From Paracoccaceae bacterium (lineage in GTDB: Bacteria; Pseudomonadota; Alphaproteobacteria; Rhodobacterales; Rhodobacteraceae): 64,000 nt of DNA. The translations under genes and the position numbers were made by a program. This document shows, piece by piece, positions 54,706-63,890 of the stretch. Numbering within the stretch: position 1 is the stretch's first letter; each line of letters begins with the position of its first letter. The stretch lies in the NCBI GenBank assembly GCA_027489375.1, contig JAIXZW010000005.1, forward strand, positions 310,001-374,000, given 5' to 3'. Under the pieces are notes generated by a model, which worked only from the letters and a program-made list of their open reading frames with translations, searched no databases and was not told the DNA's origin.

Positions 54706-55845
54706 CTAGAGAAGCCCGCGCCCGCTCAGGTTTTTCATCAAGGCGCCCGCGCCGAACTGCCATTCCGGCGCTTCGGTCGAAAGCCGCACCGTATTGACCA
54801 GCCGCCCCAACTCCGGCGTCCCGATCACCACCACATCGCCCAGGTGATGCGTGAACCCCTGCCCCGGACCGTCACGGTCCTGCACGGGCGCGAACATGGT
54901 GCCGCAGTAAAGCACGAAGCCGTCGGGATACTGGTGATGCCGCCCCCGCGCCTGCGACACAAGGTCCGCCGGATCGCGCGAAATCTCGGCCATCGACGAC
55001 CGCCCCGTCAGGGTGAAGCCGTCGGTCCCCGTCACCGTCAACGTCAACTCCAGCTTCCGCACCGTATCCAGCGTGAACGCCCCGTCGAAGATGCGGATGA
55101 ACGGCCCCACGCTGGCGGCGGCGTTGTTGTCTTTGGCCTTGCCCAGCAGCAGCGCCGAGCGTCCCTCGACATCGCGCAGGTTGACGTCATTGCCGAGCGT
55201 CGCGCCCACGATCCGCCCCGTGCTGTCCACCACCATCACCACTTCGGGTTCGGGGTTGTTCCATTTGCTGATCGGATGCAGCCCCACACTCGCGCCATAG
55301 CCCACCGCCGCCATCGGCTGGGCCTTGGTGAAAACCTCGGCATCCGGCCCGATCCCCACCTCCAGATACTGCGACCACAGCCCCTCGGCCTGCAACAACC
55401 GCTTCACTTCCGCCGCCTGCTCCGACCCCGGCACCAGATTGCGCAGGCTGTCGCCGATCACCCCCGCCACCCGCGCCCGTATCGCCTCGGCACGGCTTGC
55501 ATCGCCCGCCGCCCGCTCTTCGATCACCCGCTCGATCATCGAGCGTGCAAAGGTCACGCCACAGGCCTTCACCGCCTGCAAATCATTGGGCGACAAAAGC
55601 CGCGTCACCTCGCCCGCAGGCTCCACCGAAGCCGCCGCGATCTCGTCGAGCGATCCGATATCCTCCCCCGCGATCCCTGCGACAAAGCCCGCGATATCCG
55701 CCTGCTCCAGCACATCGCGCATCGTGGGCGCGGCCTTGGTGGTGATATCGACCACGCGACCGCCCCTCAGCGTCACGACCGAGGGACCGATCCCCGCCCG
55801 CCACACGCGCCCCAGAAACAGCCCGTTCTCCGGCACTCCGATCAT
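54706..55845 (-). CDS. Fumarylacetoacetate hydrolase (FAH) family protein
   Basis: A 379-residue protein with the FAH fold in its second half: VKACGVTFARSMIERVIEERA near residue 92, KWNNPEPEVVMVVDSTG near 192 (metal Glu/Glu), GATLGNDVNLRDVEGRSALLLGKAKDNN near 212 and GDVVVIGTPELGRLVN near 345. FAH proteins cleave or dehydrate 2-keto acids, some in sugar-acid pathways. The substrate is open. It lies 72 bp upstream of ilvD on the same strand, but that IlvD looks like the amino-acid type, so joint metabolism is not implied. Confidence 0.85.
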   Translation of the reverse strand: MIGVPENGLFLGRVWRAGIGPSVVTLRGGRVVDITTKAAPTMRDVLEQADIAGFVAGIAGEDIGSLDEIAAASVEPAGEVTRLLSPNDLQAVKACGVTFARSMIERVIEERAAGDASRAEAIRARVAGVIGDSLRNLVPGSEQAAEVKRLLQAEGLWSQYLEVGIGPDAEVFTKAQPMAAVGYGASVGLHPISKWNNPEPEVVMVVDSTGRIVGATLGNDVNLRDVEGRSALLLGKAKDNNAAASVGPFIRIFDGAFTLDTVRKLELTLTVTGTDGFTLTGRSSMAEISRDPADLVSQARGRHHQYPDGFVLYCGTMFAPVQDRDGPGQGFTHHLGDVVVIGTPELGRLVNTVRLSTEAPEWQFGAGALMKNLSGRGLL

Positions 55846-55908
55846 CGTCCCCTCCCCCGAATTCCGCCGCCAAAGGTGCGACGGCAGCAGGGGAAGGGCA
55901 AGCCCCGA

Positions 55909-57129
55909 TCAGCCCCGCACCAGCCGCAGCAGCACCCGCACCGCAGCGGCCATGTCCTGCACCGACACCCATTCCAGCGGCCCGTGGATTTCCTGCATGC
56001 CGGTAAAGATATTGGGCGTCGGCACCCCCATTTCCGTCAGCCGCGACCCGTCCGTCCCGCCCCTGATCGGCACCGACAGCGGCGTGATCCCCTCGGCAAG
56101 GCACGCCGCCCGCGCGCGTTCGACCGGCGTCATGTCCTTTTCCAGCCAATAGCGCATGTTGCGGTATTGCTTGCGGATCTCGACCGTCACCTCGGCACGC
56201 GGCTCACCCGCCTGCACCGCATCGCAGACCGACCGCAACAGCGCGCCCTTGGCCTCCAGCCCGTCAAGCTCGAAATCCCGCAGGATGAAGCGCAACTCCG
56301 CCTCCGCCGCCGTGCCGGACATCTCGTAAAGATGGATGAACCCCTCGCGCCCCTCCGTCACCTCCGGCACCAGCGTCCCTTGCGGGAGCGCGTTCACCAC
56401 CTTCGCCGCCAGATGCAGCGCGTTCACCAGCTTGCCCTTGGCATAGCCCGGATGGGCCGAGACCCCCGTGATCTTCACCACCGCCCCGTCGGCGCTGAAG
56501 CTTTCATACTCGATCTCGCCCACCATCCCGCCATCCAGCGTATAGGCGAAATCGGCGGCAAGGTCCGCAGGCAGGCGCTTGTCCACCCCGCGCCCGATCT
56601 CCTCGTCCGGCGTAAAGGCAATCCGCAACGCAGGATGCGGAAGGTCGGGGTTCGCCAGCAGATGCCGCGCCAGCGTCATGATGATCGCGACACCCGCCTT
56701 GTCATCCGCCCCCAGCAGGGTCGTCCCGCTTGCGGTCACGATGTCATGCCCCAGCTTCTCGCCCAGATGCTTCGACACCGCAGGTGACAGCACCAATCCG
56801 GGAGCATCGACGAATGTGATATCCCCGCCGTTATACCCCCGATGCACCACGGGCTTCACCCCCGTCGCATTGAACTGCGGCGCGGTGTCGACATGCGCCA
56901 GTAGCCCGATCACCGGCCCCTCGGTCGTGGCAGGCACCGTGGCCAGCACCGCGCCATAATCGGTGATCCGCACATCCGCCGCGCCGATCGCGGTCAACTC
57001 TTCGGCCAAGAGCCGCGACAGGGTCAACTGGATCGCCGTGCTCGGCGCGGTTTCCGACCGCTCGTCGCTCTGCGTGTCGATGGACGTATAGCGGACCAGA
57101 CGGTCCTCAAGCTCGCGGTCGAAACTCAT
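55909..57129 (-). CDS. pepT: Peptidase T (tripeptide aminopeptidase)
   Basis: A 406-residue M20 metallopeptidase that removes N-terminal residues from tripeptides. Zinc ligands are in IGLLAHVDTAPQF near residue 78, LLGADDKAGVAI near 140 and FTPDEEIGRGVD near 175 (catalytic Glu), plus the TLDGG segment near 195 and a C-terminal His in GMQEIHGPLEWVS. Length matches E. coli PepT (408). GGGAGCC precedes the ATG. Confidence 0.93.
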   Translation of the reverse strand: MSFDRELEDRLVRYTSIDTQSDERSETAPSTAIQLTLSRLLAEELTAIGAADVRITDYGAVLATVPATTEGPVIGLLAHVDTAPQFNATGVKPVVHRGYNGGDITFVDAPGLVLSPAVSKHLGEKLGHDIVTASGTTLLGADDKAGVAIIMTLARHLLANPDLPHPALRIAFTPDEEIGRGVDKRLPADLAADFAYTLDGGMVGEIEYESFSADGAVVKITGVSAHPGYAKGKLVNALHLAAKVVNALPQGTLVPEVTEGREGFIHLYEMSGTAAEAELRFILRDFELDGLEAKGALLRSVCDAVQAGEPRAEVTVEIRKQYRNMRYWLEKDMTPVERARAACLAEGITPLSVPIRGGTDGSRLTEMGVPTPNIFTGMQEIHGPLEWVSVQDMAAAVRVLLRLVRG

Positions 57130-57180
57130 CGGAAACGGCTCCCTTTTGCCCCCCGATGAACCCCGCCGCGCGGCGCGAAG

Positions 57181-57918
57181 TCAATGCCCCCGCCGCAGGA
57201 TGTAGATATCCATGATCCAGCCATGCTCGGCCCGCAGCCGCTCGCGCAAGGGGGGGATCACCGCCGCCATCTCGGCCAATGGCCCTGCCTGCAGCACCTC
57301 TTCGGCCATGCCGACATAGGCGCCCCACCAGATATGCACCCCCTCGGGCGGGACGGTCAGGAAAGAACACTCCCCGTCCAGCATCACGGCCAGCGTCTCC
57401 ACCCCCGCAGGCCAGCCATGATCGCGCAACTGCCGACCCGTGGTCACGGTAAAGGGCGCGCCCACCTCGTTGACCGGAATCGCATGGCCCGCGGTCAGCA
57501 CCTGAACAGAGGTCACAGCCGGAACCACCGTCACCTTGGGCTTCGGCTGCAACCGCCCCGCAATCCGCAAGGTGCTGTCGTAAAGCGAAGGATCACCCCA
57601 GACGAGCAGCGCCACCTTCCGCGCCCCGCCCGCCCGCGCAACCGCCGCCACCCATTCGGCGGCAATCGCATCGTGCCACGCCTCGACCCCCGCCAGATAA
57701 CCGCCCGACACATCGCGCTTGGGCATGTCGAATTCCGCAACCGCCACATCCGGCGCATGTTCGGCAAGCATCGCATGGCGCAATCCGGCAAGGTCCGATT
57801 TGTCCGGCCCCTTCTTCGGGATCAGGATCAGCTCCGCCCCCCGCATCGCCTTGATCGCCTGAAGCGTCAGATGGTCGGGGTTCCCCGTCCCGATCCCGAT
57901 GAGGAACAGCTCGTCCAT
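57181..57918 (-). CDS. cobF: Precorrin-6A synthase (deacetylating)
   Basis: A 245-residue SAM-dependent methyltransferase of the aerobic cobalamin pathway; CobF methylates C-1 of precorrin-5 with loss of the acetyl group. The N-terminus LFLIGIGTGNPDHLTLQAI and LLVWGDPSLYDSTLRIA near residue 105 are typical, as is the C-terminal VHIWWGAYVGMAEEV. GGGAGAG lies just before the ATG. It follows cbtA after 42 bp, so it is probably on the riboswitch-controlled cbtBA transcript. Confidence 0.92.
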   Translation of the reverse strand: MDELFLIGIGTGNPDHLTLQAIKAMRGAELILIPKKGPDKSDLAGLRHAMLAEHAPDVAVAEFDMPKRDVSGGYLAGVEAWHDAIAAEWVAAVARAGGARKVALLVWGDPSLYDSTLRIAGRLQPKPKVTVVPAVTSVQVLTAGHAIPVNEVGAPFTVTTGRQLRDHGWPAGVETLAVMLDGECSFLTVPPEGVHIWWGAYVGMAEEVLQAGPLAEMAAVIPPLRERLRAEHGWIMDIYILRRGH

Positions 57919-57960
57919 CCGTCTCTCCCTTGGTCAAAGGGGGCCGCGCGGCCCCCCCGT

Positions 57961-58731
57961 TCAATCTGCCTTGGCCCAGAAATGCCCGGCAACCCAGCCA
58001 AGCACCGACCACGCGACCAGCCCGACCCCCAATACCCTTGCGGTAAAGGCGGCGGCAAGCTCTGGCGGGGCAACCCCGTAATAGCCATCCAGCACGGGCG
58101 CCCCGATCACATGCGGCAAGGCGAGCGCCGCCCCCGCAAGGACAAAGACCCAGACCTTCCGCCCGTAGCCCAGACCAAGCAGCCCCAGCGCGGTAAAGCC
58201 CGCCGTGGCCCACCACCACACCTGCCGCGCGCCAAGGTCCGCCGCAACGCTCCCCGGCAGTTCCGGCGGCAACCCCATCGCGGGCGCAAGCTGGAAGGCG
58301 GCATAACCGCCGATCCCCCAAAGCAGCCCCTGCAAAGGCCCGATCCGCAGACCCGCCGCAGCGGCGGCACCGAAACCGGCGACAAGGATGAAGGCGTAAG
58401 CCACATAGATCAGCACGGTAAAGGCAACCGTCAGCAGATCGCGCTTGGCATCGAAGCCCCCGTCCGCCACTCCATGCTCATGGCTCGCGTGGTCATGCCC
58501 CGCCTCGGCCCCATCCGCAGCCACCGCGTCCGCAGGTGCCCCATCCGCAGCCGCCGCCCCGTGATCGTGGGAATGTCCCTCGGCGGGGGCGGCAAAATGC
58601 ACCCTCGCGCCGGATTCGAACTCTTCCCCCGTCAGGATCAGCCCCTGCACAAACCAAAAATGCAACAGGGCGGCAATCAGCCCTGCTGCACAACCGGCGA
58701 ACACCGCGCCGGAAACCATGCGTTGAAACAT
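57961..58731 (-). CDS. cbtA: Cobalt transporter subunit CbtA
   Basis: A 256-residue membrane protein. After the first helix (MVSGAVFAGCAAGLIAALLHFWFVQG) comes a His-rich loop (GHSHDHG; GHDHASHEHG) that can bind metal, then about five helices (LLTVAFTVLIYVAYAFILVAG onwards). CbtA is a predicted B12-regulated cobalt transporter. Together with the short cbtB gene 20 bp upstream and the riboswitch, the assignment is strong. Confidence 0.92.
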   Translation of the reverse strand: MFQRMVSGAVFAGCAAGLIAALLHFWFVQGLILTGEEFESGARVHFAAPAEGHSHDHGAAAADGAPADAVAADGAEAGHDHASHEHGVADGGFDAKRDLLTVAFTVLIYVAYAFILVAGFGAAAAAGLRIGPLQGLLWGIGGYAAFQLAPAMGLPPELPGSVAADLGARQVWWWATAGFTALGLLGLGYGRKVWVFVLAGAALALPHVIGAPVLDGYYGVAPPELAAAFTARVLGVGLVAWSVLGWVAGHFWAKAD

Positions 58732-58751
58732 GGCTCTATCTGGTCAAAGGC

Positions 58752-58931
58752 TCAGTGGCAGGGGAAGCCGGTCGCATGACGCATGTCATGCGCGGCGTCA
58801 TGCAGCGTCGCCGACTGGGCATGGCCTGCCACGAACATCAGGGTCACGCCGATCGCCATCACGGCCATGATCGAACCGGCAGCCTGTGCCAGCGAACCCG
58901 AAAGCGTCTTAACCGAGGTCATCGTCTTCAT
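58752..58931 (-). CDS. cbtB: Cobalt transporter subunit CbtB (small)
   Basis: A 59-residue protein read directly from the minus strand, start ATG 58931 with GGGAGA upstream, stop at 58752. One transmembrane helix (AGSIMAVMAIGVTLMFVAG, residues about 18-36) is followed by a short His-rich tail (HDAAHDMRHATGFPCH) whose histidines fit metal capture. This layout is characteristic of CbtB. It is the first gene after the cobalamin riboswitch. Confidence 0.9.
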   Translation of the reverse strand: MKTMTSVKTLSGSLAQAAGSIMAVMAIGVTLMFVAGHAQSATLHDAAHDMRHATGFPCH

Positions 58932-58977
58932 GTCTCATCTCCCGACCGTCACACCCGACGGCGTATGTTTCTCTCGC

Positions 58978-59170
58978 ACAAGGTCGGTCTCCTGGCTCGC
59001 GGGTCGTAGCTGCCTTCGCCTTCCCATCCCCTTGCGGGGTCAGTGGCATCCGAAGGCCGCTCGCCGCTTACAGTCGCGGGGGCGGCTGGGGCTATGGGCG
59101 CCTCGGTTGGTCCGCCCCTTCCCCATTCCCGTTTCAGTCCCGGTGCTTTGCACCTGATGGAACACCTTGT
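58978..59170 (-). promoter_or_regulatory. Cobalamin (AdoCbl) riboswitch upstream of cbtBA
   Basis: On the minus strand: the P1 arm ACAAGGT (59164-59170) pairs with ACCTTGT (58978-58984). Between them lie the conserved core GCGACTGTAAGCGG, GCCACTG, GGGAAGG and the B12 box GAGCCAGGAGACCGAC (about 58983-58998). Order and spacing fit the class. It lies 46 bp upstream of the cbtB start, so high B12 should turn off cobalt uptake and probably cobF. Confidence 0.93.
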
Positions 59171-59242
59171 ATCCCCCATCTCTCACAGCAATGACCCGAA
59201 CGGTCAAGGTGCTTTGCGGCGGATGGAAGCCAAATAGCGACC

Positions 59243-59545
59243 CTAGCCCGGAATCCGCGCCACCGCCTTCATCCGCAACCCGCCAAGGGGCCGCGCATCG
59301 GCAAGGTTCCCGTCCGCCGAACCCGCATAAAGCCGCGCAAAGGTGACAAGGTCGGGCAAATCCGCCTCGACCACATCCCCGAACAGATAGGCCGTCTTGC
59401 CTTCCGCGCGGAACGCCACGGTCGAAGGCCGCGTGCAGCCCGACATGCACTCGACCAGCGCCACCTCGACCCCAAGCGCCGCGCCCAGCGTGTCGGCAAA
59501 GCCCGACCGCCCCAGCGCGCAGGTGCCGCACAGCGTGACCTTCAC
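59243..59545 (-). CDS. DUF1636 metal-binding-type protein
   Basis: A 100-residue protein starting at GTG 59545, whose GTGA overlaps the cobA stop. Four cysteines form a ferredoxin-like pattern: VTLCGTCALGRSG near residue 5 and VECMSGCTRPST near 35. DUF1636 proteins occur in cobalamin clusters and resemble thioredoxin-like [2Fe-2S] ferredoxins. A redox role in corrin synthesis is plausible but not established. It is the last gene of the cobL-cobE-cobM-cobB-cobA run. Confidence 0.8.
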   Translation of the reverse strand: MKVTLCGTCALGRSGFADTLGAALGVEVALVECMSGCTRPSTVAFRAEGKTAYLFGDVVEADLPDLVTFARLYAGSADGNLADARPLGGLRMKAVARIPG

Positions 59546-60267
59546 GCCTCGTCCCCCGCCAGCGGCCCGTAAAGGATCAGCCCCGGCGCTGTCCCCGGCC
59601 CCTCGGCCAATATCGCCACCAGCCCCGCAATCGTCGTCCGCGTGATCTTCTGCTCGGGATGCCCCACCGATTCCGCCAACAGCGCAGGCGTGCTTTCCGG
59701 CAAGCCATGCGCCACCAGCTCGGCGCACATCGCGCCAAAGGTCCGCTTGCCCATGAAGACGACCGTGGTCGCCTGCGGATCGGCCAGCGCCTGCCAGTTC
59801 AACCCCTCGGGCAAGCCGCCCGTCACATCGGCCCCCGTCAGGAACTGCACCCGCCGCGCCGTCAGCCGCCGCGTCAGCGGGATGCCCGCCGCCGCCGCCG
59901 CCGCCGAGGCGCTCGTCACCCCCGGTATGATCTCATACGCAATCCCCGCCGCCTGAAGCGCGGTGATCTCTTCCTCCAGCCGCCCGAACAGCCCGCAATC
60001 GCCCGATTTCAACCGAACGACCCGCGCTCCCGTGGCAGCGTAATCGACCAAGAGCCGGCTTACATGGTCCTGCTTGGGCGAGGCCCGCCCCGCCCGTTTG
60101 CCGACCCCCACAAGGTCCGCCCCGTCCCGCGCATGGGTCAGGATCGGCCCCGACGACAGATCGTCGAACAGCACGGCATCGGCGGCCTGCAACCGCGCCA
60201 CCGCCTTCAGCGTCAGCAACTCGGGATCGCCCGGACCCGAGGATACGAAAGAGACGAAGCCCGTCAT
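59542..60267 (-). CDS. cobA: Uroporphyrinogen-III C-methyltransferase
   Basis: A 241-residue SAM methyltransferase that makes precorrin-2, the branch point to cobalamin and sirohaem. Start ATG 60267 follows GGAGG. Seen: VSSGPGDPELLTLKAVARLQ at the start, VVRLKSGDCGLFGRLEEEI near residue 85 and YEIIPGVTSASAAAAAAGIPLTRR near 110. Its start overlaps the cobB stop in ATGA and its stop overlaps DUF1636. Confidence 0.93.
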   Translation of the reverse strand: MTGFVSFVSSGPGDPELLTLKAVARLQAADAVLFDDLSSGPILTHARDGADLVGVGKRAGRASPKQDHVSRLLVDYAATGARVVRLKSGDCGLFGRLEEEITALQAAGIAYEIIPGVTSASAAAAAAGIPLTRRLTARRVQFLTGADVTGGLPEGLNWQALADPQATTVVFMGKRTFGAMCAELVAHGLPESTPALLAESVGHPEQKITRTTIAGLVAILAEGPGTAPGLILYGPLAGDEA

Positions 60268-61586
60268 GTGGCCTCCGCTATCAGATGGAAGAACGTCCCC
60301 GTGGCCCGACCGCCACCGGAAAAACCGCGCCAAGACCCCGTCTCGGCCACCTCGGCCCCCGTGGCATCGACCACTCGGGCAAGGGCCGGATCGGGTTGGG
60401 ACAGGATCGTCGCGTAATGGAACTCATGCCCGCGCAACCGCGCCCCCGCCGCATGGGGGGCCACGGGAACCAGCGTTTCGGCCAAGCGGTAGCCCAGATG
60501 CATCCGCCGCTTCTCGAAACTCGTCTCCAGCCCCAACAGCCCCGCCATCTCGTGCCGCGTGCCATCGGCCGCGACCAGCCCCGCGCCCATCGCCATATAC
60601 CCCCCGCACTCGCCATGCACGGCCCGCGTCTGGGCAAAGGCGCGCAAGCCGTCACGGAACCGCCCCGCCGCCGCAAGCCGTCCGGCGTGGAGTTCCGGAT
60701 ACCCCCCCGGCAACCAGCACGCCCCCGCGCTGTCGTCCGGCGCCTCGTCGGCCAGCGGTGAAAACGGCAGGATCGTCGCCCCCGCCTTGCGCCATCCGTC
60801 GATCAGATGCGGATAGACAAAGGAAAACGCCGCATCCCGCGCCAGCGCGATCCGCTCGGCAGGGGGCTTCACCGCCAGCGCCGCCCCCGTGGCAAGCGTT
60901 GGCTCCGCCGCCGCCATCAGCGCATCCAAATCGACATGGGACGCCACGAAATCCCCCGCCGCAGCCATGAAGGCTTCGAGCTTCGGCAACTCCTCGGCCT
61001 GCACCAGCCCCAGATGCCGCTCTGGCAGCGCAATCTCCTTGTTGCGCGGCAACGCGCCAAAGACCCGCACCCCCGCCCGCTCCATCCCGTCGCGCACCAG
61101 CGCCTCGTGCCGCGCGGAAGCGACCTTGTTCAGCACCACCCCCGCGATCCGCACATCCGCCCGCATCGCGGCAAAGCCCAGCGCCACCGCCGCCGCCGAT
61201 TGCGCCTGCCCGCCCACGTCGAGCACCAGCACCACGGGCCAACCCATCAGTGCCGCCACATCCGCCGAAGCACCCGTCCCCGCCTCGCCCGCCTTCGCCA
61301 CCCCGTCGAACAGCCCCATCGACCCTTCGGCGATCACCAGATCGGCCCCTTCGGCCACCTGCACCAGCCCCGCCAAACGGTCCGCCCCCATCGCCCAAGC
61401 GTCGAGGTTGACCGAAACCCGCCCCGCCGCCGCCGTGTGGAAGGCGGGGTCGATGTAATCCGGCCCGCTCTTGAACGGCTGCACCGCCACCCCCCGCGCA
61501 CGCAGCGCGGCGAGCAGACCCAGCGTCAGCGTGGTCTTGCCCGTGCCGGACGCAGGGGCGGATATGATCAGGCCACGCGGCAGCAT
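60264..61586 (-). CDS. cobB: Hydrogenobyrinate/cobyrinate a,c-diamide synthase
   Basis: A 440-residue ATP-dependent amidase. The P-loop IISAPASGTGKTTLTLG lies at residues about 6-22, with FKSGPDYIDPAFH near 40. The C-terminal class I glutamine amidotransferase part has the nucleophile Cys in VHGECGGYMAMG near 330 and the RGHEFHYA His near 390. In the aerobic pathway it amidates the a and c side chains of hydrogenobyrinic acid. The start shares TGATG with the cobM stop. Confidence 0.93.
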   Translation of the reverse strand: MLPRGLIISAPASGTGKTTLTLGLLAALRARGVAVQPFKSGPDYIDPAFHTAAAGRVSVNLDAWAMGADRLAGLVQVAEGADLVIAEGSMGLFDGVAKAGEAGTGASADVAALMGWPVVLVLDVGGQAQSAAAVALGFAAMRADVRIAGVVLNKVASARHEALVRDGMERAGVRVFGALPRNKEIALPERHLGLVQAEELPKLEAFMAAAGDFVASHVDLDALMAAAEPTLATGAALAVKPPAERIALARDAAFSFVYPHLIDGWRKAGATILPFSPLADEAPDDSAGACWLPGGYPELHAGRLAAAGRFRDGLRAFAQTRAVHGECGGYMAMGAGLVAADGTRHEMAGLLGLETSFEKRRMHLGYRLAETLVPVAPHAAGARLRGHEFHYATILSQPDPALARVVDATGAEVAETGSWRGFSGGGRATGTFFHLIAEAT

Positions 61587-62368
61587 CAGGCGCTTTCCGG
61601 AAACCGCGGATGCGTGCCGACGGGGCGATAGCGTCGGTCGTAATCGCCCGCATACAACCGGCTTTCCGCGAAATCCTCGGCCCCGATGGCACGCCCCACC
61701 ATGATCAAAGCCGTGCGCTCCATCTCGCCCGCAATCGCGGTTTCCAGCGTCTCCAGCGTGGCCCGCACGATCCGCTGGTCCGGCCACGACGCCCGCCAGA
61801 CCACCGCCACCGGACAATCCGCCCCGTAATGCGGCGTCAGCTCGGCGATCACCTTCTCCAGCACATGCACCGACAGGTGAATCGCCAGCGTCGCCCCCGT
61901 CGCGGCAAAGGCCGAAAGGTTCTCCGTCTCGGGCATCGCCGTGGCCCGCCCGCTCGTCCGCGTCAGCACCACCGATTGCGCCACACCGGGCAGCGTCAAC
62001 TCCGCCCCCAGGGCCGCAGCGGCGGCGGCAAACGAAGGCACCCCCGGCGTCACGTCGTAAGCAATCCCCATCTCGCGCAAGCGCCGCAACTGCTCGCCCA
62101 TCGCCGACCACACCGACAGGTCGCCCGAATGCAGCCGCGCCACATCGTGGCCCGCCTCATCCGCCGCCCTGATCTCGTCCATGATCTGATCCAGCGACAA
62201 AGATGCCGTGTTCACGATCCGCGCCCCCGCAGGGCAATGCGACAGCAACGCCTCCGGCACCAATGACCCTGCATAAAGGCAGACAGGCGACGCCGCGATC
62301 AGATCCCGCCCCCGCAAGGTGATCAGATCCGCCGCCCCCGGCCCCGCCCCGATGAAATGCACCGTCAT
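61586..62368 (-). CDS. cobM: Precorrin-4 C11-methyltransferase
   Basis: A 260-residue SAM methyltransferase (CobM/CbiF). Seen: [22 protein letters not shown] at the start, [17 protein letters not shown] near residue 32, [22 protein letters not shown] near 75 and [24 protein letters not shown] near 105. The start ATG 62368 follows AGGAGA and overlaps the cobE stop by 4 nt. Confidence 0.94.
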   Translation of the reverse strand: MTVHFIGAGPGAADLITLRGRDLIAASPVCLYAGSLVPEALLSHCPAGARIVNTASLSLDQIMDEIRAADEAGHDVARLHSGDLSVWSAMGEQLRRLREMGIAYDVTPGVPSFAAAAAALGAELTLPGVAQSVVLTRTSGRATAMPETENLSAFAATGATLAIHLSVHVLEKVIAELTPHYGADCPVAVVWRASWPDQRIVRATLETLETAIAGEMERTALIMVGRAIGAEDFAESRLYAGDYDRRYRPVGTHPRFPESA

Positions 62369-62715
62369 GCCCCGTCTCCTTCCGCTATCGCCGCCGTCGC
62401 CATGCCGTTGGGTGTCACCACCCGCGCCACGACCAGACGCGCATTCGCCCCCGCCGCACCCAGCGCCGCCGCTTCCGCGACCGACCCCGTGCCGAAGGCC
62501 CCTTTCACACGGGCCGATTGCGTCTGCGTCTCCACGCCCGACACATCGACCGCCCGAACCGCCAAACCCGTCCGCGCCGCAAGCGCCGCCATCACCGCAG
62601 CCCCCGCCTTGCGCGTCTCGGTCGCCAGCACCTCGGCCCCGCCCGCAAGGGCAAGCGCCGCCTCCAAGTCGTCCACCGTCGCCGCCGAACGGAAACCCAA
62701 TCCCGCCACCCTCAC
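62365..62715 (-). CDS. cobE: CobE / CbiG C-terminal-type cobalamin biosynthesis protein
   Basis: A 116-residue protein beginning at GTG 62715 ([21 protein letters not shown]), whose GTGA overlaps the cobL stop. The GLGFRSAAT start, the [15 protein letters not shown] segment and the ending [20 protein letters not shown] match CobE and the C-terminal domain of CbiG. CobE is needed for aerobic cobalamin synthesis, but its exact reaction is unclear. The position between cobL and cobM is usual. Confidence 0.88.
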   Translation of the reverse strand: MRVAGLGFRSAATVDDLEAALALAGGAEVLATETRKAGAAVMAALAARTGLAVRAVDVSGVETQTQSARVKGAFGTGSVAEAAALGAAGANARLVVARVVTPNGMATAAIAEGDGA

Positions 62716-63890
62716 AGCACGATACTCCACTGCACCACGGGCCGCGCCGCCTGCCAGTCGCGCATCCGCCCCAAGGCACCCGCCTGCGCGATGTCGATCC
62801 GCATCAAACTCCCGCCACGGCTTTCGTGCAGCGCGTAAAGCAAAGCCTCGCTCTCCAGCGTCACAGCGTTCATCACCACCCGCACGCCACGCGGCAACAG
62901 CGCCAGCAACGCCGCCATCCGCGCCGCATCCGCCCCGCCGCCGACAAACACCGCATCCGGCTTCGGCAGCCCCGCGACCACCTCGGGCCAATCCCCGCGA
63001 TGCAGCACCAGCAGATGCTCCACCCCGAACCAGCCCGCATTGGCGGCGATATTGTCGCAACGCGTCCCCTGCGCTTCGACCGCATGGGCGCGCCCTCCCA
63101 TAAGACACCACTCGACCGAGATCGACCCCGACCCCGCGCCAAGATCCCACAGCACCTCGCCCCGCCTCGGAGCCAGCGCCGAAAGCGTCAACGCCCGCAC
63201 GGGCCGCTTGGTAATCTGCCCGTCACTGGCGAACAACGCGTCCGGCAATCCGCCCGCCCGCGACAGCCCCTGCCCCCGCGCATGGATCGCCACCGCCACA
63301 GGCGCTTCGATACCCGATACGTCAAAGCCCGCAGCCGATGTCGCAACCACCCGCTCCCGCGCCCCGCCCAGCGCCTGCAAGACGGTCAGGTCCGACGCCC
63401 CGAACCCCGCCTCCACCAGCCATTCCGCCAAAGCCGCAGGCGCCTTGCCGTCCCGCAACAGGCAAATGACCCGCACCCCATCGGCCAGAACCCCGCGCAA
63501 CCGCGCAAACGGCGCGGCATGAAGGCCAAGACACACCGTCTCTTCCAGCCGCCACCCGAGCCGCGACGCCGCAAGCGCAAAGGTCGAAGGCGCAGGCATC
63601 GCCACCCACTCCCCCGCCGCCAGATGCGGCATCAGACTGCCCCCCGCCCCGAACCAGAACGGATCGCCCGAGGCCAGCACCACCACCCGCCGCCCGCGAC
63701 AAGCGAGCACGGGGGCCACGTCAAAGGGCACGGGCCATTCCCGCCCCCGCGCACCCGCCCCCACCAGCGCCAGATGGCGCGGGCCGCCGAACACGACCTC
63801 GGCCGCCCCGATCGCGGCACGGCTTGCATCTCCCAGCCCCGCCAGTCCATCCTCGCCCAGACCGATGATCGAAAGCCAGACCTCAGCCAT
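62712..63890 (-). CDS. cobL: Precorrin-6Y C5,15-methyltransferase (decarboxylating)
   Basis: A 392-residue fusion of two methyltransferase domains. The N-terminal CbiE-like half begins [20 protein letters not shown] and has [19 protein letters not shown] near residue 75. The C-terminal CbiT-like half has [28 protein letters not shown] near 245. ATG 63890 is preferred because AAGGAGG lies 9 nt upstream; ATG 63899 would abut it. Its start codon and that of the opposite cobK share CATG, so its promoter must lie within cobK. Confidence 0.93.
   Translation of the reverse strand: MAEVWLSIIGLGEDGLAGLGDASRAAIGAAEVVFGGPRHLALVGAGARGREWPVPFDVAPVLACRGRRVVVLASGDPFWFGAGGSLMPHLAAGEWVAMPAPSTFALAASRLGWRLEETVCLGLHAAPFARLRGVLADGVRVICLLRDGKAPAALAEWLVEAGFGASDLTVLQALGGARERVVATSAAGFDVSGIEAPVAVAIHARGQGLSRAGGLPDALFASDGQITKRPVRALTLSALAPRRGEVLWDLGAGSGSISVEWCLMGGRAHAVEAQGTRCDNIAANAGWFGVEHLLVLHRGDWPEVVAGLPKPDAVFVGGGADAARMAALLALLPRGVRVVMNAVTLESEALLYALHESRGGSLMRIDIAQAGALGRMRDWQAARPVVQWSIVL

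Noticed and set aside
52792-55845. ilvD plus FAH gene as a sugar-acid (pentonate) degradation pair
   Set aside because: The IlvD protein has the length and N-terminus of the branched-chain amino-acid enzyme, and no sugar dehydrogenase or transporter is adjacent.
54301-56787. Long open plus-strand frame (about 830 codons) opposite ilvD, the FAH gene and pepT
   Set aside because: Antisense to conserved enzymes, with composition dominated by Arg/His/Pro and no recognisable fold.
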